A stretch of 64,000 nucleotides of DNA from Sipunculus nudus. Lineage: Eukaryota; Annelida; Sipuncula; Golfingiida; Sipunculidae. Shown one piece after another: positions 1 to 12,565 of this stretch. A model generated the notes under the pieces. That model was not told the origin of the DNA, made no database searches, and saw only the letters and a program-made list of their open reading frames with translations. Position numbers and translations under genes: made by a program. Position 1 is the first letter of the stretch. Each line of letters begins with the position of its first letter. The stretch is from assembly GCA_026874595.1 (NCBI GenBank), contig CM049317.1:67546118-67610117 (forward strand), read 5' to 3'.

Positions 1-554
1 CAGAGAGGTAATCGAATTCAACAGATAGTAATTGCAGTGAGGTAAACGTTATTGATAGATGATAGATTTAGAGTTGTAGTTTTGTGGTTGTACGGGACAC
101 ACGGTACTTACAGATAAGTATTCATTTAAGATAGGTGGAAGTTTAAGATAAGAAGTCGTTATGGAAATATGGTATATTTTGGAACGTTGTCTTTCTAATT
201 TTTCCCTAATTTTTTTAATTGTTATTGAGGAACAGACAATATGTTTATTTTCACGAAGTTTTCAAACATATGAATATTTTACAGTGGACAGTGAGGTGTT
301 TAAGCCAAGGGATCCTTATAATAAGGTCAGCGGCGACGTTCTTCCGAAGGCACAGGTGTCAGTACTATAGCTGGTCCTGCAAAGTCACCCTCCCAAACAT
401 GAGTAAGCGACCGAACAGTCCATCAAAGATCATTTCGGTGTTATACAATTAGCCATATCTCGTTTGAACAAGAACAGTTGTAGAGTAGCAGCTACAATGG
501 ATAAATGACAGAGATGTAGTCGTTATAGATGGCAGCAATGGCCAAAACTGCAAG

Positions 555-561
555 TATAAAA
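555..561 (+). promoter_or_regulatory. Candidate TATA box (TATAAAA) in a GC-rich island
   Basis: A consensus TATAAAA followed by GGGCGATC lies at the start of a GC-rich island that stands out from its AT-rich, satellite-like surroundings. The usual start-site distance would put transcription initiation near 585. The first ATG downstream is at 618. A TATA match alone is common by chance, so the call rests on the TATA box, the composition change and the open frame occurring together. It could also be the promoter of a decayed LTR or other transposable element. Confidence 0.3.
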
Positions 562-617
562 GGGCGATCTGTCTCAAAGACCTGTCGTTCAAAGATCGGT
601 TTCGGCTGTCGACTTGC

Positions 618-797
618 ATGGTTGGGTCTCCGCTGCTGGGATCGGTGGAGGAAATGTGGGTTGCTTCTGTCTTTGTGGCTGTCGGTGCTATAGCTTTCCT
701 AAAAGGTCGTAGGTGCGGGTTGAACGGTGGCGGTCTCTCGCGGCTTTTTGCTTGGCTTGGTGGCATCGCGTCTGTTGGCTCTGAGAACAATGCTTAA
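618..797 (+). CDS. Possible small ORF (59 aa) downstream of the TATA box, unknown function
   Basis: ATG at 618 opens 59 codons ending in TAA at 795-797. The protein begins MVGSPLLGSVEEMWVASVFV and contains one hydrophobic stretch (about residues 14-29), then a basic, glycine-rich segment (KGRRCGLNGGGLSR). That would suit a small single-pass membrane peptide, but no family is recognised. The minus strand is also open across the same island, which weakens the coding argument. It could equally be transposable-element leader sequence. Confidence 0.15.
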   Translation: MVGSPLLGSVEEMWVASVFVAVGAIAFLKGRRCGLNGGGLSRLFAWLGGIASVGSENNA

Positions 798-1130
798 AGA
801 GCGCGCAGGGTTGAGGTCTTGACCACAGCAACCTGAAGCTTCTCGATGAGCGAAAAACATCTTCAGTCAGTCAGATAGCTTGTAGTTACCGATTGGAAAT
901 GATAAGGGATAGATTGTAATTATAGTGCCTTAAGTAGTCGTTATTTAAAATATGGTAGTAGTAATTTAGTAATAAAAAAAATTGTAGTTATAGGGAATTA
1001 GACCTTATATATAGTAGTAACGTAGTGATAGCAATCACAATGATAGTCGTAATGGATAAATGAAAATCATAGAGATGTATTGATTGATAGATGAAAGTTA
1101 CTTAGAGGCAGTCCTATATGGACAGTTGAT

Positions 1131-1222
1131 AGTGTTACGGAACCTAATATAAACAGATCACGTATGCGTGATGAACACAAAATTCTGTAACGGAGATAAA
1201 AAAAAATGGATTCTGTAACACT
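1131..1222. repeat. Short inverted repeat (about 12-bp arms), MITE-like
   Basis: AGTGTTACGGAA at 1131-1142 is matched by TTCTGTAACACT at 1211-1222, its reverse complement with one mismatch. A third copy of the motif, TTCTGTAACGG, lies between them near 1183. The span is 92 bp. It resembles a miniature inverted-repeat insertion or its remnant, but no target-site duplication was established. Confidence 0.3.
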
Positions 1223-1964
1223 AGGCAGCGGAAATGTCTAGGGGAATGAATAATGAAGTCAGTGTTTTTTTGTTAACAAATAACTATAATTTATTCTTAA
1301 AACAACCCTAACAATACAATACACCAAATCAATACAATTATACAGTAAAACAGCGGTATAACAACAAGTCAATACAATCACATAGAAAAACAATGCGCAC
1401 ATTACCTGGATACCAACACCATCACAACGATAAGTCCTTTGAATGTAATATCCCGGAGTGAAAGTTCCAGTGAAAGTTCTTGCAACAACCCAGAAAGAAA
1501 ACTGAAGTCCAAATGCATAAAATCCAGGAGAAAGTATTTGAAAATGTATAATTGCCGCATTCTTCGGATAAGGTCCTAGAATCTGACACACGCTTCTGCG
1601 TCCGCTGGAATCTTCTCTGCTCTCTGCCCCTGCCCGTTCTAAAACACAGCCCCTTTATATACCTTCACACCTCAAGCCGAGAATTTTCCACTACTCGAAC
1701 AGTCTATAAGATCTTGCACAGTAAACACGCATTTCAGGAATTATCGAGAAGAACATAGCCGTGTGTATCTCCACACACCAGGGTCATCACGTGACCCACG
1801 ACCAGGCTTGAAAACCCAAGGCTTACATGACAACGAGAGTTCAACCAGTACGGATTAAACATAGAATGTAATACGCGGCCAGACACGAGCGCTACAACAG
1901 GAACCACGTGTCACAAAATAAAAAGAGCACCTGTAACAATTGTACAAATAAGAAATTCTAATTG

Positions 1965-2315
1965 ATAGATGGTAGTAACAGGGAGGCAATCTTGATTGAC
2001 AGATGGCAGTCACAGAGAGGCAGTCTTGATTGACAGATGGTAGTTACAGAGAGGCAGCCTTGGTTGACAGATGGCAGTTACAGAGAGGCTGTCTTGATTG
2101 ACAGATGGCAGTTATAGAGGCAGTCTTGTTTGACAGATGGCAGTTACAGAGAGACAGTCTTGATTGACAGATGGTAGTTACAGAGAGGCAGTCTTGATTG
2201 ACAGATGGCAGTAACAGAGAGGAAATCTTGATTGACAGATGGCAGTTACAGAGAGGTTGTCTTGATTGACAGATTCCAGTTACAGAGAGGCAGTCCTAAT
2301 TGATAGATGGCAGTT
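1965..2315. repeat. Satellite block A, 34-bp unit (GATTGACAGATGGCAG variant)
   Basis: About ten head-to-tail copies of a 34-bp unit built from ATTGACAGATGGCAGTTACA followed by GAGAGGCAGTCTTG. Copies differ by point changes and a few short deletions. The unit length and the AGAGAGGCAGTC core are shared with the much larger block downstream, so both derive from one ancestral satellite. Confidence 0.9.
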
Positions 2316-2600
2316 ATAGAGACGTAGCAACTATAGATATATAACGCAATAACACTGTGGATGTCATAGTTAAAGTGCATGCATGAAGTAATCGTAATGA
2401 AAATATTGTATTTACAGAGAATTAGTAATAAAAAATTTGTAGTTATAGGGAAGTAGATCTTACACATAGTAGTTAAGTATTGAAAGCAATTACAATAATA
2501 GTCGTAATGGATAAATGATAGTCAAAGAGACGAGTTTATCAGTAAAAGATGGAAATGACAGAGATGTACTTGTAACGTATGACACCTACAAAAAGTCAGT
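2316..2600. repeat. Degenerate satellite spacer between blocks A and B
   Basis: Partial 34-bp units (ATAGATGGCAGTTATAGAG, GGATAAATGATAGTCAAAG, AAAAGATGGAAATGACAGAG) are embedded in AT-rich sequence that no longer shows a clean period. No coding sequence is supported here. Confidence 0.55.
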
Positions 2601-3337
2601 CCTAATAGTAAGAGGGAGCCTTAAAGGATATATGACAGTAACAGAGGCAGTCCTTAAGGGTATATGACAGTGACAGAGAGGCAGTCCCGAAGGATATATG
2701 GCAGTAAAAGAGAGGCAGTCCTGAAGGATATATGACAGTAACAGAAAGAGAGTCCTGAAGGATATATGACAGTAACAGAGAGGCTGTCCTGAAGGAAATA
2801 GACACCACCAGAGAGGCAGTCCTGAAGGATATATGACAGTAACAGAGAGACAGTCCCGAAGGATATATGACAGTAACAGTGAGGCAGTCTTGAAGGATAT
2901 ATGACATTAACAGAGAGCCAGTCCTGAAGGATAGATGACAGTAACAAGAGGCAGTCCTGAAAGATATATCACAGTAACAGAGAGGCAGTGTTGAAGGATA
3001 TATGACAGTAACAGAGAGACAGTCCCGAAGGATATATGACAGTAACAGAGAGGCAGTCCTGAAAGATATATCACAGTAACAGAGAGGCAGTGTTGAAGGA
3101 TATATGACATTTACAGAGAGCCAGTCATGAAGGATAGATGACAGTAACAAGAGGCAGTCCTGAAAGATATATCACAGTAACAGAGAGGCAGTGTTGAAGG
3201 ATATATGACAGTAACAGAGAGACAGTCCCGAAGGATATATGACAGTAACAGAGAGGCAGTCCTGAAGGAAATAGACACCACCAGAGAGGCAGTCCTGACG
3301 GATATATGACATTTACAGAGAGCCAGTCATGAAGGAT

Positions 3338-5474
3338 ATATGACAGTAACAGAGAGGCAGCCCTGAAGGATATATGACAGTAACAGAGAGGCAGTCCTGA
3401 AGGATATATGACAATAACTAAGAGACAATCCTGAAGGATATATGACAGTAACAGTAAGGCAGTCCTGAAGGATATATGACAGTAACAGAAAGGCAGTCCT
3501 GAAGGATATATGACATTGACAGAGAGCCAGACCTGAAGGATATATGACAGTAACAGAGAGGCAGTCCTGAAGGATATATGACGGTAACAGAGAGGAAGTC
3601 CTGAAGTATATATAACATTTAAAGAGAGGAAGTCCTGAAGGAAAAAGGACAATAACAAAGAGGCAGTCCTGAAGGATATATGACAGTAGCAGAGAGACAG
3701 TCCTGAAGGATATATGACAGTAACAGAGAGGCAGTCCTGAAGCATATATGGAAGTAACAGAGAGGCAGTCCTGAAGGATATATGACAGTAACAGAGAGGC
3801 AGTCCCGAAGGATATATGACAGTAACACAGAGGCAGTCCTGAAGGAAATAGACACCACCAGAGAGGCAGTCCTGACGGATATATGACATTAACAGAGAGC
3901 CAGTCCTGAAGGATATATGACAGTAACAGAGAGGCAGTCCTGAAGGATATATGACAGTGACAATGAGGCAGTCCTGAAGGATATATGACAGTAGCAGAAA
4001 GACAGTCCTGAAGGATATATGATAGTTACGGAGAGGCAGTCCTGAAGGATATATGACGGTAACAGAGAGGCAGTCCTGAAGGATAAATGACAGTAACAGT
4101 GAGGCAGTCCTGAAGGATATATGACAGTTACAATTAGGCAGTCCTGATGGATATATGACAATAACAAAGAGGCTGTCCTGAAGGATATATGACAGTAACA
4201 ATGAGGCAGTCCTGAAGGATATATGACATTAACAGAGAGACAGTCCTGATGGATATATGACAGTAACAGAGAGGCAGTCCTGAAGGATATATGGCAGTAA
4301 CAGAGAGGGAGTCCTGAAGGATATATGGCAGTAACAGAGAGACAGTCCCGAAGGATATATGACAATAACAGAGAGTCAGTCCTGAAAGAAATAGACACCG
4401 CCAGAGATGCAGTCCTGACGGATAAATGACATTAACAGAGAGCCAGTCCTGAAGGATATATGGCAGTAACAGAGAGGCAGTCCTGAAGAATATATGATAA
4501 CAACAAAGAGGCAGTCCTGAAGGATATATGACAGTAACAGTGAGGCAGTCATGAAACATATATATGACAGTAACAGAGAGACAGTCCTGAAGGATATATG
4601 ACAATAACAGAGAGGCAGTCCTGAAGAAAATAGACACCACCAGAGAAGCAGTCCTGACGGATATATGACATTAACAGAGAGCCAGTCCTGAAAGATATGT
4701 GACAGTAACAGAGAGGCAGTCCTGAAGGATATATGACAGTAACAGAGAGGCAGTCCTTAAGGAAATAGACACCACCAGAGTGGCAGTCCTGACGGATATA
4801 TGACATTAACAGAGAGCCAGTCCTGAAGGATATATGACAGTAACAGAGAGGCAGTCCTGAAGGTTATATGACAGTAACAGAGAGACAGTCCCGAAGGATA
4901 TATGACAGTAACAGAGAGGCAGTCCTGAAGGAAATAGACACCACCAGAGAGGCAGTCCTGACGGATATATGACATAAACAGAGAGGCAGTCCTGAAGGAT
5001 ATATGACAGTAACAGAGAGGCAGTCCTGAAGGATATATGACAGTAACAGGGACGCAGTCCTGACGGATATATGACATTAACAGAGAGGCAGTCCTGAAGG
5101 ATATATGACAGTTACAGAGAGGCAGTCCTGAAAGATAAATCACAGTAACAGAAAGGCAGTCTTGAATGATATATGACAGTAACAGAGAGACAGTCCCGAA
5201 GGATATATGACAGTAACAGAGAGGCAGTCCTTAAGGAAATAGACTACCCCAGAGAGGCAGTCCTGACGGATATATGACATTAACAGAGAGGCAGTCCTGA
5301 AGGATATATGACAGTAACAGAGAGGAAGTCCTGAAGATTATATGACAGTAACAGAGAGACAGTCCCGAAGGATATATGACAGTAACAGAGAGGCAGTCCT
5401 GAAGGAAATAGACATCACTAGAGAGGCAGTCCTGACGGATATATGACATTAACAGAGAGGCAGTCCTCAAGGAA
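3338..5474. repeat. First copy of a ~2.14 kb higher-order duplication inside the satellite
   Basis: Unit-by-unit variants in this segment, including the rare ones (for example ACAATAACTAAGAGACAATC at about 3410), recur at an offset of 2137 bp over almost its whole length. Single-base changes at a few sites distinguish the two copies. The near identity implies a recent unequal exchange or amplification of about 63 units at once. Confidence 0.85.
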
Positions 5475-7645
5475 TTATGACAGTAACAGAGAGGCAGCCC
5501 TGAAGGATATATGACAGTAACAGAGAGGCAGTCCTGAAGGATATATGACAATAACTAAGAGACAATCCTGAAGGATATATGACAGTAACAGTAAGGCAGT
5601 CCTGAAGGATATATGACAGTAACAGAAAGGCAGTCCTGAAGGATATATGACATTGACAGAGAGCCAGACCTGAAGGATATATGACAGTAACAGAGAGGCA
5701 GTCCTGAAGGATATATGACGGTAACAGAGAGGAAGTCCTGAAGTATATATAACATTTAAAGAGAGGAAGTCCTGAAGGAAAAAGGACAATAACAAAGAGG
5801 CAGTCCTGAAGGATATATGACAGTAGCAGAGAGACAGTCCTGAAGGATATATGACAGTAACAGAGAGGCAGTCCTGAAGCATATATGGAAGTAACAGAGA
5901 GGCAGTCCTGAAGGATATATGACAGTAACAGAGAGGCAGTCCCGAAGGATATATGACAGTAACACAGAGGCAGTCCTGAAGGAAATAGACACCACCAGAG
6001 AGGCAGTCCTGACGGATATATGACATTAACAGAGAGCCAGTCCTGAAGGATATATGACAGTAACAGAGAGGCAGTCCTGAAGGATATATGACAGTGACAA
6101 TGAGGCAGTCCTGAAGGATATATGACAGTAGCAGAAAGACAGTCCTGAAGGATATATGATAGTTACGGAGAGGCAGTCCTGAAGGATATATGACGGTAAC
6201 AGAGAGGCAGTCCTGAAGGATAAATGACAGTAACAGTGAGGCAGTCCTGAAGGATATATGACAGTTACAATTAGGCAGTCCTGATGGATATATGACAATA
6301 ACAAAGAGGCTGTCCTGAAGGATATATGACAGTAACAATGAGGCAGTCCTGAAGGATATATGACATTAACAGAGAGACAGTCCTGAAGGATATATGACAG
6401 TAACAGAGAGGCAGTCCTGAAGGATATATGGCAGTAACAGAGAGGGAGTCCTGAAGGATATATGGCAGTAACAGAGAGACAGTCCCGAAGGATATATGAC
6501 AATAACAGAGAGTCAGTCCTGAAAGAAATAGACACCGCCAGAGATGCAGTCCTGACGGATAAATGACATTAACAGAGAGCCAGTCCTGAAGGATATATGA
6601 CAGTAACAGAGAGGCAGTCCTGAAGAATATATGATAACAACAAAGAGGCAGTCCTGAAGGATATATGACAGTAACAGTGAGGCAGTCATGAAGCATATAT
6701 ATGACAGTAACAGAGAGACAGTCCCGAAGGATATATGACAATAACAGAGAGGCAGTCCTGAAGAAAATAGACACCACCAGAGAGGCAGTCCTGACGGATA
6801 TATGACATTAACAGAGAGCCAGTCCTGAAAGATATGTGACAGTAACAGAGAGGCAGTCCTGAAGGATATATGACAGTAACAGAGAGGCAGTCCTTAAGGA
6901 AATAGACACCACCAGAGTGGCAGTCCTGGCGGATATATGACATTAACAGAGAGCCAGTCCTGAAGGATATATGACAGTAACAGAGAGGCAGTCCTGAAGG
7001 TTATATGACAGTAACAGAGAGACAGTCCCGAAGGATATATGACAGTAACAGAGAGGCAGTCCTGAAGGAAATAGACACCACCAGAGAGGCAGTCCTGACG
7101 GATATATGACATTAACAGAGAGGCAGTCCTGAAGGATATATGACAGTAACAGAGAGGCAGTCCTGAAGGATATATGACAGTAACAGGGACGCAGTCCTGA
7201 AAGATAAATCACAGTAACAGAGAGGCAGTCTTGAAGGATATATGACAGTAACAGAGAGACAGTCCCGAAGAATATATGACAGTAACAGAGAGGCAGTCCT
7301 GAAAGATAAATCACAGTAACAGAAAGGCAGTCTTGAATGATATATGACAGTAACAGAGAGACAGTCCCGAAGGATATATGACAGTAACAGAGAGGCAGTC
7401 CTTAAGGAAATAGACTACCCCAGAGAGGCAGTCCTGACGGATATATGACATTAACAGAGAGGCAGTCCTGAAGGATATATGACAGTAACAGAGAGGCAGT
7501 CCTGAAGGTTATATGACAGTAACAGAGAGACAGTCCCGAAGGATATATGACAGTAACAGAGAGGCAGTCCTGAAGGAAATAGACATCACTAGAGAGGCAG
7601 TCCTGACGGATATATGACATTAACAGAGAGGCAGTCCTCAAGGAA
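5475..7645. repeat. Second copy of the ~2.14 kb higher-order duplication
   Basis: This matches 3338-5474 at an offset of 2137 bp up to about 6943. Towards the end the offset becomes 2171, meaning one extra 34-bp unit was gained in this copy, as seen for the TTAAGGAAATAGACTACCCC variant at 5231 and 7402. It therefore shows both block duplication and later single-unit slippage. Confidence 0.85.
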
Positions 7646-8820
7646 TTATGACAGTAACAGAGAGGCAGTCCTGTAGGATATATGACAGTAACAGAGAGGC
7701 AGTCCTGAAAGATAAATCACAGTAACAGAGAGGCAGTCTTGAAGGATATATGACAGTAACAGAGAGACAGTCCCGAAGGATATATGACTGTAACAGAGAG
7801 GCAGTCCTCAAGGAAAAAGACACCACCAGAGAGGCAGTCCTGACGGATATATGACATTAACAGAGAGCCAGTCCTGAAGGATATATGACAGTAACAGAGA
7901 GGCAGTCCTTAAGGAAATAGACACCACCAGAGAGGCAGTCCTGACGGATATATGACATTTACAGAGAGCCAGTCCTAAAGGATATATGACAGTAACAGAG
8001 AGGCAGTCCTGAAGGATATATGACGGTAACAGAGAGACAGTCCCGAAGGATATATGACAGTAACAGAGAGTCAGTCCTGAAGGAAATAGACACCACTAGA
8101 GAGGCAGTCCTGACGGATATATGACATTAACAGAGAGTCAGACCTGAAGGATATATGGCAGTAAAAGAGAGGCAGTCCTGAAAGATATATCACAGTAACA
8201 GAGAGGCAGTCCTGATGGATATATGACAGCAACAGAGAGGCAGTCCAGAAAAAGTTATCAGAGTAACAGAGAGGCAGTCCTGAAGGATATATGACAGTAA
8301 CAGAGAGACAGTCCCGTAGGATATATGACAGTAACAGAGAGGCAGGCCTGAAGGATATATGACAGTAACAGAGAGGCAGTCCTGAAGGCTATATGATAAT
8401 AACAAAGAGGCAGTCCTGAAGGATATATGGCAGTAACAGAGAGGCAGTCCTGAAGGATATATGAGAGTAACAAAGAGGCTGTCATGAAGGATATATGACA
8501 GTAACAGAGAGGCAGTCCTTAAGGAAATAGACACCATCAGAGTGGCAGTCCTGACGGATATATGACATTAACAGAGAGCCAGTCCTGAAGGATATATGAC
8601 AGTAACAGAGAGGCAGTCCTGAAGGTTATATGACAGTAACAGAGAGGCAGTCCTGTAGGATATATGACAGTAACAGAGAGGCAGTCCTGAAAGATAAATC
8701 ACAGTAACAGAGAGGCAGTCCAGAAAAATTTATCAGAGTAACAGAGAGGCAGTCCTGAAGGATATATGACAGTAACAGAGAGACAGTCCCGAAGGATATA
8801 TGACAGTAACAGAGAGGCAG

Positions 8821-9600
8821 TCCTGAAGGATATATGACAGTAACAGAGAGGCAGTCCTGAAGGATATATGATAATAACAAAGAGGCAGTCCTGAAGGATA
8901 TATGACAGTAACAGAGAGGCAGTCCTGAAGGATATATGAGAGTAACAAAGAGGCTGTCATGAAGGATATATGACAGTAACAGAGAGGCAGTCCTGAAGGA
9001 AATAGACACCACCAGAGAGGCAGTCCTGACGGATATATGACATTTAAAGAGAGCCAGTCCTGACGGATATATGACAGTAACAGAGAGGCAGTCCTGAAGG
9101 ATATATGACGGTAACAGAGAGACAGTCCCGAAGGATATATGACAGTAACAGAGAGTCAGTCCTGAAGGAAATAGACACCACTAGAGAGGCAGTCCTGACG
9201 GATATATGATATTAACAGAGAGCTAGACATGAAGGATATATGGCAGTAAAAGTGAGGCAGTCCTGAAGGATATATCACAGTAACAGAGAGGCAATCCTGA
9301 TGGATATATGATAGTAACAGAGAGGCAGTCAAGAAAAATTTATCAGAGTAACAGAGAGGCAGTCCTGAAGGATATATGACAGTAACAGAGAGACAGTCCC
9401 GAATGATATATGACAGTAACAGAGAGGCAGTCCTGAAGGATATATGACAGTAACAGAGAGGCAGTCCTGAAAAATATATCACAGTAACAGAGAGGCAGTC
9501 CTGAAGGATATATGACAGTAACAGTGAGGCAATCCTGAAGGATATATGACAGTAACAGAGAGCCAGTCCTGAAGGATATATGACAGTAACAGAGAGGCAG
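8821..9600. repeat. First copy of an exact 780-bp tandem duplication in the satellite
   Basis: The sequence repeats at an offset of exactly 780 bp. Rare variants such as the AAAATTTATCAGAG unit and the GAGAGCTAGACATG unit keep their order. Only isolated differences are visible, for example GAGAGGCAG against GAGATGCAG at about 8850 and 9630. 780 bp corresponds to 23 units with small indels. Confidence 0.85.
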
Positions 9601-10380
9601 TCCTGAAGGATATATGACAGTAACAGAGATGCAGTCCTGAAGGATATATGATAATAACAAAGAGGCAGTCCTGAAGGATATATGACAGTAACAGAGAGGC
9701 AGTCCTGAAGGATATATGAGAGTAACAAAGAGGCTGTCATGAAGGATATATGACAGTAACAGAGAGGCAGTCCTGAAGGAAATAGACACCACCAGAGAGG
9801 CAGTCCTGACGGATATATGACATTTAAAGAGAGCCAGTCCTGACGGATATATGACAGTAACAGAGAGGCAGTCCTGAAGGATATATGACGGTAACAGAGA
9901 GACAGTCCCGAAGGATATATGACAGTAACAGAGAGTCAGTCCTGAAGGAAATAGACACCACTAGAGAGGCAGTCCTGACGGATATATGATATTAACAGAG
10001 AGCTAGACATGAAGGATATATGGCAGTAAAAGTGAGGCAGTCCTGAAGGATATATCACAGTAACAGAGAGGCAATCCTGATGGATATATGATAGTAACAG
10101 AGAGGCAGTCAAGAAAAATTTATCAGAGTAACAGAGAGGCAGTCCTGAAGGATATATGACAGTAACAGAGAGACAGTCCCGAATGATATATGACAGTAAC
10201 AGAGAGGCAGTCCTGAAGGATATATGACAGTAACAGAGAGGCAGTCCTGAAAAATATATCACAGTAACAGAGAGGCAGTCCTGAAGGATATATGACAGTA
10301 ACAGTGAGGCAATCCTGAAGGATATATGACAGTAACAGAGAGCCAGTCCTGAAGGATATATGACAGTAACAGAGAGGCAG
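9601..10380. repeat. Second copy of the 780-bp tandem duplication
   Basis: The order and identity of the variant units match 8821-9600. Homology in register is lost after about 10380, where the unit order changes. This marks the youngest visible expansion within block B. Confidence 0.85.
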
Positions 10381-12565
10381 TCCTGAAGGATATATGATAA
10401 TAACAAAGAGGCAGTCCTGAAGGATATATGACAGTAACAGTGAGGCAATCCTGAAGGATATATGACAGTTACAGAGAGACAGTCCCGAAGGATATATGAC
10501 AATAACAGAGGGGCAGTCCTGAAGGAAATAGACACTACCAGAGAGGCAGTCCTTACGGATATATGATATTAACAGATAGCCAGTCCTGAAGGATATCTGA
10601 CAGTAACAGAGAGGCAGTCCTGAAGGATATATGATAATAACAAAGAGGCAGTCCTGCAGGATATATGGCAGTAACAGAGAGGCAGTCCTGAAGGATATAT
10701 GACAGTAACAGAGAGACAGTCCCGAAGGATATATGACAGTAACAAAGGGGCAGTCTTGAAGGATATATGACAGTAACAGAGAAGCAGTCCTGAAAGATAT
10801 ATCACAGTAACAGAGAGGCAGTCCTGAAGGATATATAACAGTAACAGAGAGACAGTCCCGAAGGATATATGACAATAACAGAGAGGCAGTCCTGAAGGAA
10901 ATAGACACTACCAGAGAGGCAGTCCTGACGGATATATGACATTAACAGAGAGCCAGTCCTGAAGGATATATGACAGTAACAGAGAGGCAGTCCTGGAGGA
11001 TATATGATAATAACAAAGAGGCAGTCCTGAAGGATATATGACATTAACAGAGAGCCAGTCGTGAAAGATATATCACAGTAACAGAGAGGCAGTCCTGTAG
11101 AATATATGACAGTAACAGAGAGACAGTCCCGAAGGATATATGACAGTAACAGTGAGGCAGTCCTGAAGGATATATGATATTAACAGAGAGCCAGTCCTGA
11201 AGGATATATGATAGTAGCAGAGAGGCAGTCCTGAAGGAAATGTGACAGTAACAGAGAGGCAGTCCTTAATGATATATGACAATAACAGAGAGGTAGTCCT
11301 GAAGGATATATGAAGGTAACGGAGAGGCAGTCCTGAAGGATATATGAAGGTAACGGTAAGGCAGTCCTGATTGATATATGACAGTAACAAAGAACCTGTC
11401 CTGAAGGAAATATGACAGTAACAGAGAGGCAGTCCTGAAGGATATATGACAATAACAAAGAGGCTGTCCTGAAGCATATATGAGAGTAACAATGAGGCAG
11501 TCCTGAAGGATATACGACATTAACAGAGAGCCAGTCCTGAAGGATATATGACAGTAACAGAGAGACAGTCTTGTAGGATATATGACAGTGACAATGAGGC
11601 AGCCCTGAAGGATATATGAAGGTAACGGAGAGGTAGTCCTGAAGGATATATGAAGGTAACGGAGAGGTAGTCCTGAAGGATATATGAAGGTAACGGTTAG
11701 GCAGTCCTGATGGATATATGACAGTAACAAAGAGGCTGTCCTGAAGGATATATGACAGTAACAGAGAGGCAGTCCTGAAGGATATATGACAATAACAAAG
11801 AGGCTGTCCTGAAAGATATAAGACAGTAACATCGAGGCAGTCCAGAAGGATATATGACATTAACAGAGAGCCAGTCCTGAAGGATATATGACACTAACAG
11901 AGAGGCAGTCTTGAAGGATATATGACAGTAACAGAGACCCAGTCGTGAAAGATATATCACAGTAACAGAGAGGCAGTCCTGAAGAATATATGACAGTAAC
12001 AGAGAGAAAGTCCCGAAGGATGTATGACAGTAACAGTGAGGCAGTCCTGAAGGATATATGACATTAACAGAGAGCCAGTCCTGAAGGATATATGATAGTA
12101 ACAGCGAGGCAGTCCTGAAGGCTATATGACATTAACAGAGAGCCAGTCCTGAAGGATATATGATAGTAACAGAGAGGCAGTCCTGAACGAAATAGACACC
12201 ACAGAGAGGCAGTCCTGAAGCATATATGACAATAACAGAGAGGCAGTCCTGAAGAATGTATGACAGTAACAGTGAGGCAGTCCTGAAGGATATATGACAT
12301 TAACAGAGAGCCAGTCCTGAAGGATATATGACAGTAACGGAGAGGAAGTCCTGATGGATATATGACAGTAACGGAGAGGAAGTCCTGTAGGATATACGAG
12401 AGTAACGGAGAGGACGTCCTGTAGAATATATGATAGTAATAGAGATGCAGTACTGAAGGATATATGACATTAACAGAAAGGCAGTGTTGAAGGATATATG
12501 ACTATAACAAAGAGGCAGTCCTGAAAGATATATGACAGAAAAAGAGGAGCAGTCCTGATTGAAAG

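Larger units (their letters stand above)
1..1964. repeat. Degenerate outer edge of the 34-bp satellite, mixed with unique AT-rich DNA
   Basis: Scattered, heavily mutated satellite words (ATAGATGGCAG, GGATAAATGACAG, AGAGGCAGTC) occur near 1-160, 490-540 and 1030-1110. Between them lies unique DNA. About 540-850 is a GC-rich island. About 1225-1960 is AT-rich and non-repetitive, with no recognisable coding sequence. This looks like the oldest part of the array, broken up by mutation and small insertions. I see no supported gene apart from the weak small ORF listed separately. Confidence 0.6.
2601..12565. repeat. Satellite block B, about 10 kb of a 34-bp unit (GAAGGATATATGACAG variant)
   Basis: Nearly continuous head-to-tail copies of a 34-bp unit made of GAAGGATATATGACAGTAAC followed by AGAGAGGCAGTCCT; length divided by period gives about 290 copies. 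A marker variant, GAAGGAAATAGACACCACC followed by a unit with GACGGATATATGACATT, recurs every few hundred bases and shows higher-order organisation. The minus strand of the unit has no stop codon in any phase, so it produces many long spurious reading frames. No gene is supported inside the block. Local recent duplications are listed separately. Confidence 0.95.

Noticed and set aside
1259-1591. 110-codon minus-strand frame near the satellite edge
   Set aside because: No domain, odd composition and no splice or promoter support.
3125-4201. 358-codon minus-strand reading frame with a 34-residue repeat
   Set aside because: It is the 34-bp satellite read through all three phases. Length comes from the unit lacking stops on that strand, not from coding constraint.
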